Part shown: positions 44,283 through 54,209 of the stretch, piece by piece
How positions within the stretch are numbered: the stretch's first letter is position 1
How the letters are laid out: each line of letters starts with the position of its first letter
Source of the DNA: Shewanella ulleungensis
GTDB lineage: Bacteria; Pseudomonadota; Gammaproteobacteria; Enterobacterales; Shewanellaceae
Assembly (NCBI RefSeq): GCF_014648315.1
Contig: NZ_BMQW01000002.1
Coordinates: 558,001 to 622,000 of the forward strand
Direction: 5' to 3'
Length of the DNA stretch: 64,000 bases
Position numbers and translations under genes: made by a program
The notes under the pieces: generated by a model
What the model saw: the letters and a program-made list of their open reading frames with translations, nothing else
Databases searched by the model: none
What the model was told of the DNA's origin: nothing

Positions 44283-45068
44283 ATGAAGCATGGAATGCAA
44301 AAGATTTTTGCGATGACTTTAGTCGCGATGTTGGTTGGCGGTTGTGTCACCGAGCGCACCTACAGTGGTACTGACACCCCGGTCGCCGAGCGAAAGTTTG
44401 ACAAGGTCGGCGCAGCGCGTGAGCGTATGCAATTGGGCTTAACGTATTTAAATCGCGGTAACAGTGAGCAAGCAAAGTATAATTTAAATAAAGCGGTAGA
44501 ATATGCGCCAGAAATGAGTGAAGTACATGTGGCCATGGCGTATTACTACCAAACCGTAGGGGATTTAGCCCGTACTGAAGAGTCATATCGACGTGCTATA
44601 GTGCTTAGCGATGCGACAGGAGATGCACGTAATAATTTTGGGGTGTTTTTATGCCAACAAAATAATTTCGCTGAGTCAGAAAAAATGTTGTTAGCCGCGA
44701 TCAATACACCTAAATATACTCGTACAGCCTCAAGCTACGAAAACTTAGGTGTTTGCAGCCGCAAAGCGGGTAATAAAGAAAAAGCGCGACAGTATTTTAA
44801 TATGGCGTTAAAGTATGACCAAAGAAGAAAAGTAACTTTATTAGAGTTAACCGAGTTAGCCATGGACGATGCTGACTACGGCGATGCGCGCGAACAACTC
44901 GCAAGATACCATCGAGTTGTAAGTGAATCTGCAGAAAGTTTAGCCTTAGGGATCAAGATTGAGCAGGCGGCAAATAATTTAGAAGCCGTAAAACGATTTG
45001 GCATTTTATTAATTGCGAAGTTTCCTGCATCTCCACAAGCCAAAAATTATAGAGCTAACTTGAATTAA
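44283..45068 (+). CDS. pilW: Type IV pilus biogenesis/stability lipoprotein PilW (PilF)
   Basis: 261 residues. Lipobox VGGC ends the signal peptide, and TPR repeats follow ('ARERMQLGLTYLNRGNSEQAKYNLNKAVEYAPEMSEVHVAMAYYYQTVGDL...'), as in PilF/PilW pilotins needed for PilQ secretin assembly. In Shewanella the gene is in this isoprenoid/histidyl-tRNA cluster, as in E. coli yfgL-region gammaproteobacteria. The stop TAA shares one base with the rodZ ATG (TAATG), so the two are coupled. Confidence 0.93.
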   Translation: MKHGMQKIFAMTLVAMLVGGCVTERTYSGTDTPVAERKFDKVGAARERMQLGLTYLNRGNSEQAKYNLNKAVEYAPEMSEVHVAMAYYYQTVGDLARTEESYRRAIVLSDATGDARNNFGVFLCQQNNFAESEKMLLAAINTPKYTRTASSYENLGVCSRKAGNKEKARQYFNMALKYDQRRKVTLLELTELAMDDADYGDAREQLARYHRVVSESAESLALGIKIEQAANNLEAVKRFGILLIAKFPASPQAKNYRANLN

Positions 45069-46108
45069 TGACTAATGAATTCGAAGTAGAACAAGACGCT
45101 GAAAAAGCGGCATTGTTAAAAAATGTTGTTACCGCAGGCGCTATTTTAAAGGCAGCTCGTGAAGCAAAAGGGTTGTCAATCGAAGCCGTTGCAACACAAT
45201 TGCATTTGCGTCCAAGAATTATCAGCGATATTGAACAAGACATTTTTGAAAATATAGCCTCAACAACTTATGTTAGAGGTTATATCAAGAATTATGCCCG
45301 TTTCGTTCATGCTGATATCAACGAGATACAACTATGCTTAAAGCATCAGTTGCCTGAAATTGTCCCACCGGCAATGCAAAGCTTTTCGCGTAAAACCACT
45401 CATCAAGCTCGTAATAGCCGTCTTAACTTAGTGACCTATTTTATCATTACTGTATTGATTGCAATGCTGGTGATTTGGTGGGTTCAAAAGTCGTCGCTGT
45501 TAACTGATGTTGATGTTTCACTGCCAACGGTAGAAGAGATTGCTGCTGACTCAGATATGCCTGAGCCACAACAAATTGTTCGTAACCAGAGTCAACAAGA
45601 TATAGGTGCACAAATTGCAGCTGAAAATGCCGCAGAGTCAGTATCATTACCTGTTGACGCCAACGTAGAGGCGTCGAACGGATTACCTGCTACCGATGCT
45701 GTTATTGACGCAGCAAGTAATCTTACTTCATCAAATCCGAACGTATCACAAACAACTACATTGCCCGCCAGCACTTTAAATCCAACAGCAACTAGTACCC
45801 TTAATCAGGCCAGTACAGAGCCGACTATCGACACTAATGCCAGTGCAGCGATTAGCACCGGTGCTGATGGCTTGCTCACTATAGAGTTAAGCGGCGATTG
45901 CTGGATTAACGTCACTGATGCCAACGGTAAAGTGTTGGTTGATGGCGTCAAAACCGCCGCTAATTTAGTTGAAGTTCGTGGTCTTAAACCTTTCAAGGTT
46001 ATACTGGGTGCACCACAGGTCGCGAGTATTAGCCTTGACGGCAGTAAAGTCAGTCTTGCTGAGTTTACTAACGGTCGAGTCGCAAGATTAACCCTGCCAA
46101 AAGCATAA
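45068..46108 (+). CDS. rodZ: Cytoskeletal protein RodZ
   Basis: 346 residues. N-terminal Xre-type helix-turn-helix ('GAILKAAREAKGLSIEAVATQLHLRPRIISDIEQDIFEN'), which binds MreB; a membrane segment near 120-140 ('LNLVTYFIITVLIAMLVIWWV'); then a low-complexity Ser/Thr/Ala-rich periplasmic linker and a C-terminal beta-domain of DUF4115 type ('LLTIELSGDCWINVTDANGKVLVDGVK'). Keeps rod shape with MreB. ATG overlaps pilW's stop by one base. Confidence 0.95.
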   Translation: MTNEFEVEQDAEKAALLKNVVTAGAILKAAREAKGLSIEAVATQLHLRPRIISDIEQDIFENIASTTYVRGYIKNYARFVHADINEIQLCLKHQLPEIVPPAMQSFSRKTTHQARNSRLNLVTYFIITVLIAMLVIWWVQKSSLLTDVDVSLPTVEEIAADSDMPEPQQIVRNQSQQDIGAQIAAENAAESVSLPVDANVEASNGLPATDAVIDAASNLTSSNPNVSQTTTLPASTLNPTATSTLNQASTEPTIDTNASAAISTGADGLLTIELSGDCWINVTDANGKVLVDGVKTAANLVEVRGLKPFKVILGAPQVASISLDGSKVSLAEFTNGRVARLTLPKA

Positions 46109-46141
46109 ATTGTTTTAGCAACAGCAGTAGAGCGTATTTGC

Positions 46142-47257
46142 ATGTATAACGAATCCCCAATTATTCGCAGACCTTCCACTCGTATATACGTGGGCAATGT
46201 GCCTATTGGTGATGGCGCACCGATTGCTGTGCAGTCGATGACCAATACAAAAACCACGGATGTAGCAGCAACTGTGGCGCAAATTAAAGCATTAGAAAAA
46301 GTGGGCGCTGACATTGTGCGTGTGTCTGTGCCAACAATGGATGCTGCTGAAGCATTCAAAATCATCAAGCAATCGGTCAATGTACCGTTAGTCGCCGACA
46401 TTCACTTTGATTACCGTATCGCCTTAAAAGTGGCGGAATATGGCGTTGATTGTCTGCGTATTAATCCTGGTAACATTGGCAACGAAGAACGTATTCGCAG
46501 CGTAGTTGAGTGTGCAAGAGATAAAAACATTCCCATTCGTATTGGTGTGAATGGTGGCTCGCTTGAAAAAGATTTAATGGATAAATATCGTGAGCCAACA
46601 CCTGAGGCATTACTTGAATCCGCAATGCGTCACGTGGACATATTAGATCGTCTCAACTTCGATCAATTTAAAGTCAGTGTCAAAGCGTCTGATGTATTTT
46701 TAGCCGTTGCGTCATACCGTTTACTGGCTAAACAAATTCGTCAACCATTGCATTTAGGTATTACAGAAGCGGGTGGCATGCGATCTGGTTCTGTTAAGTC
46801 TGCCGTTGGGTTAGGCATGTTGTTAGCCGAAGGTATCGGTGACACCATTCGAATTTCATTGGCAGCAGATCCGGTTGAAGAAATTAAAGTCGGTTTTGAC
46901 ATTTTAAAGTCATTACGTATTCGAAGTCGTGGCATTAATTTCATTGCTTGCCCATCTTGCTCACGCCAAGAATTTGATGTGATTAGCACAGTTAATGAAC
47001 TTGAGCGCCGTTTAGAAGATGTCACCACTGCAATGGATGTGTCGATTATTGGCTGCGTTGTAAACGGACCTGGCGAAGCTTTAGTGTCACATATTGGCTT
47101 AACAGGTGGTCATGCTAAAAGTGGCTACTACGACGATGGCGTGCGCCAAAAAGAGCGCTTTGATAACAACAGCATTGTCGATGGACTAGAAGCCAAAATT
47201 CGTGCCAAAGCGGCTATGATGGCTAATCGTATTGAGATTGCCGACAAAACAGAATAA
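46142..47257 (+). CDS. ispG: 4-hydroxy-3-methylbut-2-enyl diphosphate synthase IspG
   Basis: 371 residues. Converts MEcPP to HMBPP in the MEP isoprenoid pathway with a [4Fe-4S] cluster. '[29 protein letters not shown]' is the substrate barrel; cluster ligands are in '[13 protein letters not shown]' and '[12 protein letters not shown]', where the Glu near the third Cys is the fourth-ligand residue typical of bacterial IspG. Cytosolic, in the conserved block. Confidence 0.98.
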   Translation: MYNESPIIRRPSTRIYVGNVPIGDGAPIAVQSMTNTKTTDVAATVAQIKALEKVGADIVRVSVPTMDAAEAFKIIKQSVNVPLVADIHFDYRIALKVAEYGVDCLRINPGNIGNEERIRSVVECARDKNIPIRIGVNGGSLEKDLMDKYREPTPEALLESAMRHVDILDRLNFDQFKVSVKASDVFLAVASYRLLAKQIRQPLHLGITEAGGMRSGSVKSAVGLGMLLAEGIGDTIRISLAADPVEEIKVGFDILKSLRIRSRGINFIACPSCSRQEFDVISTVNELERRLEDVTTAMDVSIIGCVVNGPGEALVSHIGLTGGHAKSGYYDDGVRQKERFDNNSIVDGLEAKIRAKAAMMANRIEIADKTE

Positions 47258-47346
47258 TTCTCTAACTTGTTAATGGTAGTTACTACCTCTACGAGTAAAT
47301 TTACATTTTATTAGTGCAAACTAATTTCGAAATTGGACCAGTAACA

Positions 47347-48621
47347 GTGGCAAAGCAAATCCAAGCAATTCGCGGAATGAACGATATTCTGCCTACTCAA
47401 AGCCCAATTTGGCAAAAAGTCGAAGCGGTTTTGCGCTCATCGGTGAGCGCATTTGGTTATAGCGAAATTCGTACACCAATCGTTGAAAGCACAGATCTTT
47501 TTAAACGTTCTATTGGTGAAGTGACCGATATCGTCGAAAAAGAAATGTATACCTTTGAAGATCGTAACGGTGACAGTTTAACACTGCGCCCAGAAGGTAC
47601 CGCTTCGACAGTGCGCGCCGGTAACGAACATGGCTTACTGTACAACCAAGAACAACGTTTATGGTATATGGGGCCTATGTTCCGTCATGAACGTCCACAA
47701 AAAGGTCGTTATCGTCAATTCCACCAATTTGGTGTAGAAGTATACGGTATTGGCAGTGCTGATATTGATGCTGAAGTGTTAATGCTATCGGCCCGTTTAT
47801 GGGATCAGCTTGGCATTAAAGAACATGTTGCTCTAGAGCTTAATACTCTAGGCGACCCAGCTGAACGAGCTGCTTATCGTGATGCCTTGATAGTCTTTTT
47901 AGAGCAACACAAAGATAAGTTGGACGAAGACAGTCAACGCCGTATGTATTCAAACCCACTACGCGTATTAGACAGTAAAGATCCACAAGTGCAGGCTATT
48001 TTAGCTGATGCACCAGCGTTAATGGACTACTTAGGCGAAGACACGAAAACACATTTTTCAACTTTATGTGAACTCTTAGACGCTGTCGGCATCCAATACA
48101 CCATCAATCCACGTTTAGTACGTGGTTTAGATTACTACAACCGCACTGTATTTGAGTGGGTAACCACGAGTTTAGGTTCGCAAGGTACTGTGTTGGCGGG
48201 TGGTCGTTATGATGGTTTAGTCGGACAGCTTGGCGGTAAAGACACGCCTGCAGTTGGTTTTGCTATGGGGTTAGAGCGCATTGTATTGCTGCTTGAAACT
48301 CTTGAGTTAACTAATGATATTGCAGCCGAAGTTGATGTATATGTCACAGCGATGGGCGACAATTGCTTGGTTGAAGCAATAAAAGTTGCCGCAGAGTTGC
48401 GTCAACAGTTACCAACGCTTAAAGTCATGAGTCATTGCGGTGGTGGCAACTTTAAAAAGCAGATGAAGCGCGCAGATAAAAGCGGTGCTCAATATGCGTT
48501 AATTATTGGCGAAAACGAAATTGCTAATAATCAGGTTGCCATTAAACCATTACGAAATAACAACGAACAACAATTAGTCGCCCGCGATGAGCTGGTAACT
48601 AAAATTGCAGAACTGATTTAA
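47347..48621 (+). CDS. hisS: Histidyl-tRNA synthetase
   Basis: 424 residues from GTG 47347 ('[16 protein letters not shown]', aligned with E. coli His[14 protein letters not shown]); an in-frame extension from 47314 would add 11 residues and is rejected. Class II aminoacyl-tRNA synthetase. Motif 2 region '[24 protein letters not shown]', HisA peptide '[15 protein letters not shown]' and motif 3 '[11 protein letters not shown]' are complete. The C-terminal anticodon-binding domain follows. The weak leader to GTG suggests moderate translation or coupling to ispG. Confidence 0.97.
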   Translation: MAKQIQAIRGMNDILPTQSPIWQKVEAVLRSSVSAFGYSEIRTPIVESTDLFKRSIGEVTDIVEKEMYTFEDRNGDSLTLRPEGTASTVRAGNEHGLLYNQEQRLWYMGPMFRHERPQKGRYRQFHQFGVEVYGIGSADIDAEVLMLSARLWDQLGIKEHVALELNTLGDPAERAAYRDALIVFLEQHKDKLDEDSQRRMYSNPLRVLDSKDPQVQAILADAPALMDYLGEDTKTHFSTLCELLDAVGIQYTINPRLVRGLDYYNRTVFEWVTTSLGSQGTVLAGGRYDGLVGQLGGKDTPAVGFAMGLERIVLLLETLELTNDIAAEVDVYVTAMGDNCLVEAIKVAAELRQQLPTLKVMSHCGGGNFKKQMKRADKSGAQYALIIGENEIANNQVAIKPLRNNNEQQLVARDELVTKIAELI

Positions 48622-48635
48622 AAGGGGAAGTGCAC

Positions 48636-49256
48636 GTGGAAATTTATAGCACAGAAGAACAACAAGTAGATGCTATCAAGCAGTTCTGGAAAGATTATGG
48701 TACCTCAATTGCTGTAGGTGCTGTGGTAGGTCTTGGCGGCCTATATGGTTGGAACACTTATTCAGACATGAAAGTCGAGTCAGCTGAACAAGCTTCTGAG
48801 ACATTCCAATCTATTGCAGAGCAGTCAACTAATCCTGCTGCGTTTTTAACTCAAGCAGAAGCTTTTAATGCCGAGCATGACCAAGCGGGTTATCAAGCTC
48901 TGCTTGAATTAATGGTCGCAAAAGCGGCGGTTGACGCGGGTGACTTAACCAAAGCGGAAACCGCATTCACTAAGGTGATTGCTGCTCAACCTGGTTCAGG
49001 CTTAGGTATGGTCGCAACAATCCGTTTAGCACGTGTTCAAGCTGAACAAAATAACTTAGGTGTGGCATTAGCAACACTGGAACAAGTGACCGACGAAGCG
49101 TTTGCGTCGCAACGTGAAGAATTAAAAGGCGACTTTTTAGTGCGTCAAGGTGAATTTGATAAAGCTAAATTAGCTTATCAAGCAGCGGTAGATAATGGCG
49201 GAGCTTTAGCCAGTCCTGCGCTGACAATGAAACTAGACAATCTAAACAAGGCATAA
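48636..49256 (+). CDS. yfgM: YfgM-family inner-membrane TPR protein
   Basis: 206 residues. GTG at 48636 fits the E. coli start (MEIY..), with AGGGGAAG upstream; a GTG at 48630 in frame is also possible. A short N-terminal cytosolic part, one membrane helix ('SIAVGAVVGLGGLYGWNTY') and a periplasmic TPR-like domain of helices ('DLTKAETAFTKVIAAQPGSGLGMVATIRLARVQAEQ'). YfgM works with PpiD near SecYEG as a periplasmic chaperone node. Twelve bases before bamB, so co-translated. Confidence 0.9.
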   Translation: MEIYSTEEQQVDAIKQFWKDYGTSIAVGAVVGLGGLYGWNTYSDMKVESAEQASETFQSIAEQSTNPAAFLTQAEAFNAEHDQAGYQALLELMVAKAAVDAGDLTKAETAFTKVIAAQPGSGLGMVATIRLARVQAEQNNLGVALATLEQVTDEAFASQREELKGDFLVRQGEFDKAKLAYQAAVDNGGALASPALTMKLDNLNKA

Positions 49257-49268
49257 GGAATTTAGCCA

Positions 49269-50501
49269 ATGAAGTCGTGGTGTAAAAATCTGCTTGCCGT
49301 TGGGCTAAGTGTTGCTTTTTTATCAGCTTGTTCTTCGAGCGATGTTGAAGAAGAACCAGTAAGTGAATTAGTTGAAATTCAAGCAACCGTGTTTCCAGAG
49401 ATCAGCTGGGACACAAATGTAGGCGAAGGCGTAGGCGATTATTACTCGCAGCTTCGTCCGACCGTCCGTTATGGAAAATTATTTGTTGCTGACCGCAGTG
49501 GCGTTGTTGTTGCTTTCGATGAAGTGACAGGCGAAGAGTTATGGTCGCAAAATTTTAATGAAGAGTTTGAACAAAAACTTAGAACTAAAACTAAAGGTCT
49601 TCGCTTAGCTGCAGGTGTAACCGCTGCACGTAAAAAAGTGTTTGTGGGTGGCGAAACCGGTTTGTTAGTTGCGTTAGATGAAGCAACGGGTGAAGTATTA
49701 TGGTCAGCCCAAGCTAACGGCGAATTATTGTCAGCACCAACGGTTGCCGAAGACGTTGTCGCTGTGAATACTGCCAAAGGCGCGTTTGAAGGTTTTAATG
49801 TTGATTCTGGCGAAAAGCTTTGGACATACGAAAGCCAACTACCAAACTTAACATTGCGTGGTACTTCGTCTGCAGCATATGAAGCTGGTGGATTCTTTGT
49901 CGGTACTGCTGACGGTAAAGTGGCTGTAGTGGTTAAAAATAACGGTCAAGCTGCATGGGAACAACCTGTTTTTAGTCCAAGCGGTGGTAACGAGTTTACT
50001 CGTATGGCTGATGTGGATATGACGCCGTTAATTCTTGGTGAAAACTTATATGTTGCCAGCTATAACGGCAATCTAGTGTCAATGGAATTACGCAGTGGCC
50101 GTATTATTTGGTCGCGTAAATATTCAAGCTTTAATGAACTCGCTGAAGCAGGTTTAAGCCTGTATTTAGTGGATGATCATAGCCGCATTTACTCTGTCGA
50201 TCGCCGTAATGGTTTAGAGCTTTGGAGTAATTCAACACTTAAAAATCGTGAATTGACCGCAGCAGCTGTCGTTGAAGGTTACTTAGTGGTTGGCGACTTA
50301 GAAGGTTATTTACATTTCATCGACCGAAGTAATGGCGATGTTGTCGGCCGCATTCAAGTCGACAGTGAAGGTTTATACGCTCAGCCACTCGTGGTTGACG
50401 ACAAAATCTATGTTCAAAGTCGCAGTGGTAAAATCGCCATCGTCACGTTGAGCAAACAAGAAACGAAAGTTGAAGAAGATACCAACGCGAGTGCAGAATA
50501 A
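49269..50501 (+). CDS. bamB: Outer membrane assembly lipoprotein BamB
   Basis: 410 residues. Lipobox LSAC follows the signal peptide. The mature part is an eight-bladed beta-propeller with PQQ-like repeats ('GVVVAFDEVTGEELWSQNF', 'GLLVALDEATGEVLWSAQ', 'GAFEGFNVDSGEKLWTY'). Part of the Bam complex, in which it supports substrate delivery to BamA. In the conserved block between yfgM and der. Terminator at 50549-50578. Confidence 0.96.
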   Translation: MKSWCKNLLAVGLSVAFLSACSSSDVEEEPVSELVEIQATVFPEISWDTNVGEGVGDYYSQLRPTVRYGKLFVADRSGVVVAFDEVTGEELWSQNFNEEFEQKLRTKTKGLRLAAGVTAARKKVFVGGETGLLVALDEATGEVLWSAQANGELLSAPTVAEDVVAVNTAKGAFEGFNVDSGEKLWTYESQLPNLTLRGTSSAAYEAGGFFVGTADGKVAVVVKNNGQAAWEQPVFSPSGGNEFTRMADVDMTPLILGENLYVASYNGNLVSMELRSGRIIWSRKYSSFNELAEAGLSLYLVDDHSRIYSVDRRNGLELWSNSTLKNRELTAAAVVEGYLVVGDLEGYLHFIDRSNGDVVGRIQVDSEGLYAQPLVVDDKIYVQSRSGKIAIVTLSKQETKVEEDTNASAE

Positions 50502-50548
50502 GTCCTAGGACCATTTCTGAATTAATTAAGGTATAATATCTTTACTAG

Positions 50549-50578
50549 AGCCCCTGGAAGTGTTCCGGGGGCTTTTTA
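50549..50578 (+). terminator. Terminator between bamB and der
   Basis: AGCCCCTGGAA (50549-50559), GTG, TTCCGGGGGCT (50563-50573), 11 pairs with one T-G, then five T. TATAAT at 50532-50537 lies only 12 bases upstream of it. Confidence 0.85.
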
Positions 50579-50604
50579 TTGAAAAGTTTTTTAGAGGCAA
50601 AATC

Positions 50605-52071
50605 ATGATCCCTGTAGTGGCCCTTGTGGGGCGACCAAACGTCGGTAAATCGACATTATTTAATCGTCTTACACGTACTCGTGATGCGTTAGTAGCAGAT
50701 TTTCCTGGCTTAACACGTGACCGTAAATACGGCCGTGCTTTTTTAGCGGGTTACGAGTTTATCGTTGTTGATACCGGCGGTATTGATGGCACCGAAGAAG
50801 GGATCGAGACAAAAATGGCTGAACAGTCATTAGCGGCGATCGAAGAAGCGGATGTCGTATTATTTATGACCGATGCTCGCGCAGGTTTAACCGCTGCTGA
50901 TTTAGCCATTGCACAACATTTACGTAGTCGCGATAAAGTGACTTTTGTGGTTGCTAACAAAGTCGACGGTATTGATGCTGATTCAGCCTGTGGCGAGTTT
51001 TGGTCATTAGGTTTAGGCGAAGTTTACCAAATGGCAGCGGCACAAGGCCGTGGTGTCACAAACATGATCGACTACGCGCTTACACCTTATGCTGAGGCTA
51101 TGGGTATTGTCCGTGAACTTGACGAAGAAGGTGAGCAAGTCGAACGTGAATATACCGAAGAAGAAGCTGAAGCAGAGCAAACTCGCTTACAGAATCTGCC
51201 GATTAAGCTGGCCATTATTGGTAAGCCGAACGTAGGTAAATCAACGTTAATAAACCGTATTTTAGGTGAAGAACGCGTTGTGGTTTATGACGAACCAGGT
51301 ACCACGCGTGACAGTATTTACATTCCAATGTCACGTGAAGGTCGTGAATACGTATTAATTGACACCGCAGGGGTTCGTCGTCGCAGTAAAGTACATCAAG
51401 TTATTGAGAAATTCTCAGTAATTAAAACTTTAAAAGCAGTTGAAGACGCTAACGTTGTATTGTTAGTGATTGATGCACGCGAAGGGATTGCTGAGCAGGA
51501 CTTAGGACTGTTAGGTTTTGCTTTAAATGCTGGCCGAGCATTAGTCATTGCCGTAAACAAGTGGGACGGAATTGACCAGGCAATTAAAGATCGCGTTAAA
51601 AGTGAATTAGATCGCCGTTTAGGTTTTATCGATTTTGCGCGTATTCACTTTATCTCAGCATTACACGGTACTGGTGTTGGCCATTTGTATGAGTCAATCG
51701 AAGAAGCTTACGACAGTGCTACGCGCCGTGTAAGTACCTCTATGTTGACGCGTATTATGCAAATGTCGCAAGACGATCACCAACCACCATTGGTTAATGG
51801 CCGTCGTGTTAAGCTTAAATATGCTCATGCTGGTGGTTACAACCCACCGATTGTTGTGGTTCATGGTAACCAAGTTAGTAAGCTACCAGACTCATACAAG
51901 CGTTATATGATGAACTATTTCCGTCGTTCATTAAAAGTGGTTGGTACACCAATTCAATTACGTTTCCATGAAGGTGCTAACCCGTTTGAAGGCCGAACTG
52001 AAAAGTTAACTTTAGGACAAGAACGCCGCCGTAAACGTGCTATGACACATATTCGTGACCGTAAGAAATAA
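50605..52071 (+). CDS. der: Double-Era GTPase Der (EngA)
   Basis: 488 residues from ATG 50605 (GAGG upstream); reading from GTG 50560 would include the terminator hairpin and is rejected. Two GTPase domains: G1 '[12 protein letters not shown]' at ~8-19 with '[12 protein letters not shown]', and second G1 '[15 protein letters not shown]' at ~210, with '[11 protein letters not shown]'. A C-terminal KH-like domain ('[21 protein letters not shown]') ends it. Essential for 50S ribosome assembly. Terminator at 52083-52111. Confidence 0.98.
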   Translation: MIPVVALVGRPNVGKSTLFNRLTRTRDALVADFPGLTRDRKYGRAFLAGYEFIVVDTGGIDGTEEGIETKMAEQSLAAIEEADVVLFMTDARAGLTAADLAIAQHLRSRDKVTFVVANKVDGIDADSACGEFWSLGLGEVYQMAAAQGRGVTNMIDYALTPYAEAMGIVRELDEEGEQVEREYTEEEAEAEQTRLQNLPIKLAIIGKPNVGKSTLINRILGEERVVVYDEPGTTRDSIYIPMSREGREYVLIDTAGVRRRSKVHQVIEKFSVIKTLKAVEDANVVLLVIDAREGIAEQDLGLLGFALNAGRALVIAVNKWDGIDQAIKDRVKSELDRRLGFIDFARIHFISALHGTGVGHLYESIEEAYDSATRRVSTSMLTRIMQMSQDDHQPPLVNGRRVKLKYAHAGGYNPPIVVVHGNQVSKLPDSYKRYMMNYFRRSLKVVGTPIQLRFHEGANPFEGRTEKLTLGQERRRKRAMTHIRDRKK

Positions 52072-52082
52072 CGGTTACAGAT

Positions 52083-52111
52083 AAAAAAGCCTGACTTGTT
52101 CAGGCTTTTTT
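52083..52111 (+). terminator. Terminator of der
   Basis: Six A, GCCTGA (52089-52094), CTTGT, TCAGGC (52100-52105), six T. Confidence 0.92.
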
Positions 52112-52146
52112 GTCTCAGGAATACTAAAAGATTAATGAAGGTGTTT

Positions 52147-52350
52147 ATGCAACAGCAAATAATGGCTTATCACCTTGATGAAGAACAACATTGGGTAGCG
52201 CAGTTAACATGCGGACATTTTCAACATGTTCGGCATAACCCACCCTGGACGATTAGGGAGTGGGTGATTACAGAGGTTGGGCGTCAACAACACTTAGGCG
52301 AGCAGCTTAACTGCAAAAAATGCGACGAAGGGGCTCCCGCTGATATATGA
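52147..52350 (+). CDS. DUF3565-family protein
   Basis: 67 residues from ATG 52147, with GAAGG five bases upstream; an ATG at 52135 is a weaker choice. 'MAYHLDEEQHWVAQLTCGHFQHVRHNPPWTIREWV' and 'GRQQHLGEQLNCKKC' give the conserved CGH...C..C arrangement, a likely metal site. Function not known. It ends 6 bases before the stop of the convergent membrane-protein gene, without a visible terminator. Confidence 0.85.
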   Translation: MQQQIMAYHLDEEQHWVAQLTCGHFQHVRHNPPWTIREWVITEVGRQQHLGEQLNCKKCDEGAPADI

Positions 52351-52356
52351 AACTCG

Positions 52357-52749
52357 TTAGTGTTTAGGATTGCGCTGAGTCCATAAGTAACCCGCTATAT
52401 ACAAGCAAATTGTACTGTCCATGACCATTGATAACCAAAAACCATCAATAAAAGATTGGCTTGAATGACCAATAACGAGACTCACGAAAAATAACTTTTC
52501 GATTAATGCTACCCAAAAAATGGGTACGACCCAATCGTGACGAAATATCGCAATAAAAAAGCTACAACCCATCATTAATACTAAAAATCCCCAATGCTGG
52601 ATAAATATCGTGTCGCTAACCATATAAGGTAGTTGATTTAGCTGCGCTAAAGCCCACTGAGGCGCTAATGTATATAAGCCACCTAATGACGTACCAAATC
52701 CTGCAATGAATAATGCAAGCGTTTGCGTACGTTTAAAGAACTCAGTCAT
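52357..52749 (-). CDS. Four-helix membrane protein, unknown
   Basis: 130 residues with hydrophobic segments at about 10-30, 50-70, 75-95 and 105-125 ('LALFIAGFGTSLGGLYTLAP', 'GFLVLMMGCSFFIAIF', 'VVPIFWVALIEKLFFVSLVIG', 'FWLSMVMDSTICLYIAGYLW'). I do not recognise a family. No catalytic motif. Convergent with the DUF3565 gene. Upstream (52750-52885) shows nothing clear. Confidence 0.7.
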   Translation of the reverse strand: MTEFFKRTQTLALFIAGFGTSLGGLYTLAPQWALAQLNQLPYMVSDTIFIQHWGFLVLMMGCSFFIAIFRHDWVVPIFWVALIEKLFFVSLVIGHSSQSFIDGFWLSMVMDSTICLYIAGYLWTQRNPKH

Positions 52750-52885
52750 GAGAACGTCCTATTCATAAACCCATTTTATACAGCGCCAACATTTACCTTG
52801 CCACTCGATGAGTCTTAAAGGCATAAGTGATTGTTAAGGTTACGGGGCAATAATGTAGCGGTTAACTTAATCTATCGAGGTGTAT

Positions 52886-53452
52886 ATGTATAGCCAATCC
52901 AAATTCCCATTGTTTCACCGACTTCTTCACTGGGGGTTAGCCATAACCATGCTGGTGATGCTACTCACAGTACTGTTACGCCTTGGGTGGATGGAAAAAA
53001 ATCATATGGCGGCAGTGATTACTCAGGGGTTAGCTAAAATTGATGTGCTGATTACAGACAAACAAGCCATTAGTCTTGCTAAGGGGATCCGTGGCGTGAT
53101 GTTTAAATGGCACATCTACTTTGGCTATGCGGTGAGCGTATTTGTTTTTGCTCGTTTTGTATACATGGCTAAATTTGGCCTGCATTATCCGTCAGCATTC
53201 AGTGCTCAGGCTACAACTAAGCAAAAATTTCAAGCGTGGGTGTATTGGTTATTTTATGCAGGTGTTGCCATGTCGGTGAGCACTGGTTTACTACTTGAAT
53301 TTGGTCCGGAGGCCATAGAGCAGCAAGTCGAAACAATTCATAAGCTCGCGTTGTGGTATTTTATTCCGTTTATCAGTTTGCATTTAGCGGGTATTTTGCT
53401 GGCAGAAGCTGGTCATAATAAAGGCTTAGTATCAAAAATGATTGGTGGCTAA
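52886..53452 (+). CDS. Cytochrome b561-family membrane protein
   Basis: 188 residues from ATG 52886, GAGG at 52877-52880; an in-frame GTG at 52880 is not needed. Four membrane helices with His in 'FPLFHRLLHWGL' (helix 1), 'FKWHIYFGYAV' (helix 2) and 'TIHKLALWYFIPFISLHLAG' (helices 3-4), the usual b-type heme ligands of the YceJ/cybB family. Electron transfer in the inner membrane, perhaps to the periplasmic thiol-redox partners downstream, though that is speculative. Followed by a 249-bp gap with inverted repeats. Confidence 0.88.
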   Translation: MYSQSKFPLFHRLLHWGLAITMLVMLLTVLLRLGWMEKNHMAAVITQGLAKIDVLITDKQAISLAKGIRGVMFKWHIYFGYAVSVFVFARFVYMAKFGLHYPSAFSAQATTKQKFQAWVYWLFYAGVAMSVSTGLLLEFGPEAIEQQVETIHKLALWYFIPFISLHLAGILLAEAGHNKGLVSKMIGG

Positions 53453-53528
53453 CCAATCTGAGTTCAGGATAATAAACGACTTATAAACAACCCTTTACCC
53501 TGCTAACAGGGTTGAATCGACTCACAAT

Positions 53529-53566
53529 AGGCTAACTATTGACGCGTCAATTCACTTTGTTAGCCT
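53529..53566. promoter_or_regulatory. Nested dyads upstream of the TlpA-DUF4266-DUF3570 operon
   Basis: AGGCTAAC (53529-53536) mirrors GTTAGCCT (53559-53566), and the 12-bp perfect palindrome TTGACGCGTCAA (53539-53550) lies between them. It starts 173 bases before the tlpA-like gene. Candidate operator. Confidence 0.45.
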
Positions 53567-53701
53567 AACAAATAACAAGCTTGAAGTGAGGTTGGTTAGC
53601 ATGCAGATTTTAAGTTGCATACATTGATCCCTTATTGCTTAAGTAAACCTTAAGATTGGTAATCTAGTTTGTTATTCATTTAGTCATTAGGCGAAAATAT
53701 A

Positions 53702-54205
53702 ATGCCAAAGAAGTTATTTTCACTCACCTCAAATATCACAGTTACTTTACTGAGTCTCGCACTTAGTTTGAGTGCAGTGGTAAATGCTGCACCTTCATTA
53801 GATCACACTGTGTTAGATGCTAAAGCCCAACCCGTCAGTCTACAGCAATATACTGGTAAGGTTGTTTACGTGGATTTTTGGGCGTCATGGTGTGGACCGT
53901 GTCGTAAGTCATTTCCATGGATGAATGCCATGCAAGCTAAATATCAACAACAGGGATTAGAGGTTGTCGCGATTAACCTCGATGTTGACACCGCGTTAGC
54001 TCATGAGTTTTTAGCTAAAATACCCGCCTCATTTAATCTGATGTTCAACCCAGAAGGTGATGTCGCTAAAGCATTTGATTTACAAGGAATGCCAAGCAGT
54101 TTTTTGTTTAACCGCCGAGGCGAGTTAGTTCAAACGCACATGGGCTTTTTTGAAGAGAACATTCCTGCCTACGAGCAAGAAATACAAATATTATTACAGG
54201 AGTAA
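53702..54205 (+). CDS. TlpA-like periplasmic thioredoxin
   Basis: 167 residues. A signal peptide ends near 'AVVNA'. Thioredoxin fold with active site WCGPC at 63-67 ('VVYVDFWASWCGPCRKSFPWMNAMQAKYQ'), then 'EVVAINLDVD' and the cis-Pro 'QGMPSSFLFNRRG'. It should reduce or oxidise periplasmic thiols. First gene of an operon: the DUF4266 lipoprotein, which ends in CGC, starts 4 bases after its stop (54210). It may keep those cysteines reduced; this is an inference from context. Confidence 0.9.
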   Translation: MPKKLFSLTSNITVTLLSLALSLSAVVNAAPSLDHTVLDAKAQPVSLQQYTGKVVYVDFWASWCGPCRKSFPWMNAMQAKYQQQGLEVVAINLDVDTALAHEFLAKIPASFNLMFNPEGDVAKAFDLQGMPSSFLFNRRGELVQTHMGFFEENIPAYEQEIQILLQE

Positions 54206-54209
54206 ACTC

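Noticed and set aside
45805..46401. Long minus-strand frame (198 codons) spanning rodZ/ispG
   Set aside because: Antisense to two certain genes with domain motifs; low-complexity Ser/Thr translation and no ribosome binding site.
50532..50537. TATAAT as a der promoter
   Set aside because: No -35 at proper distance, and the start would fall in a terminator stem; left unannotated as a promoter.
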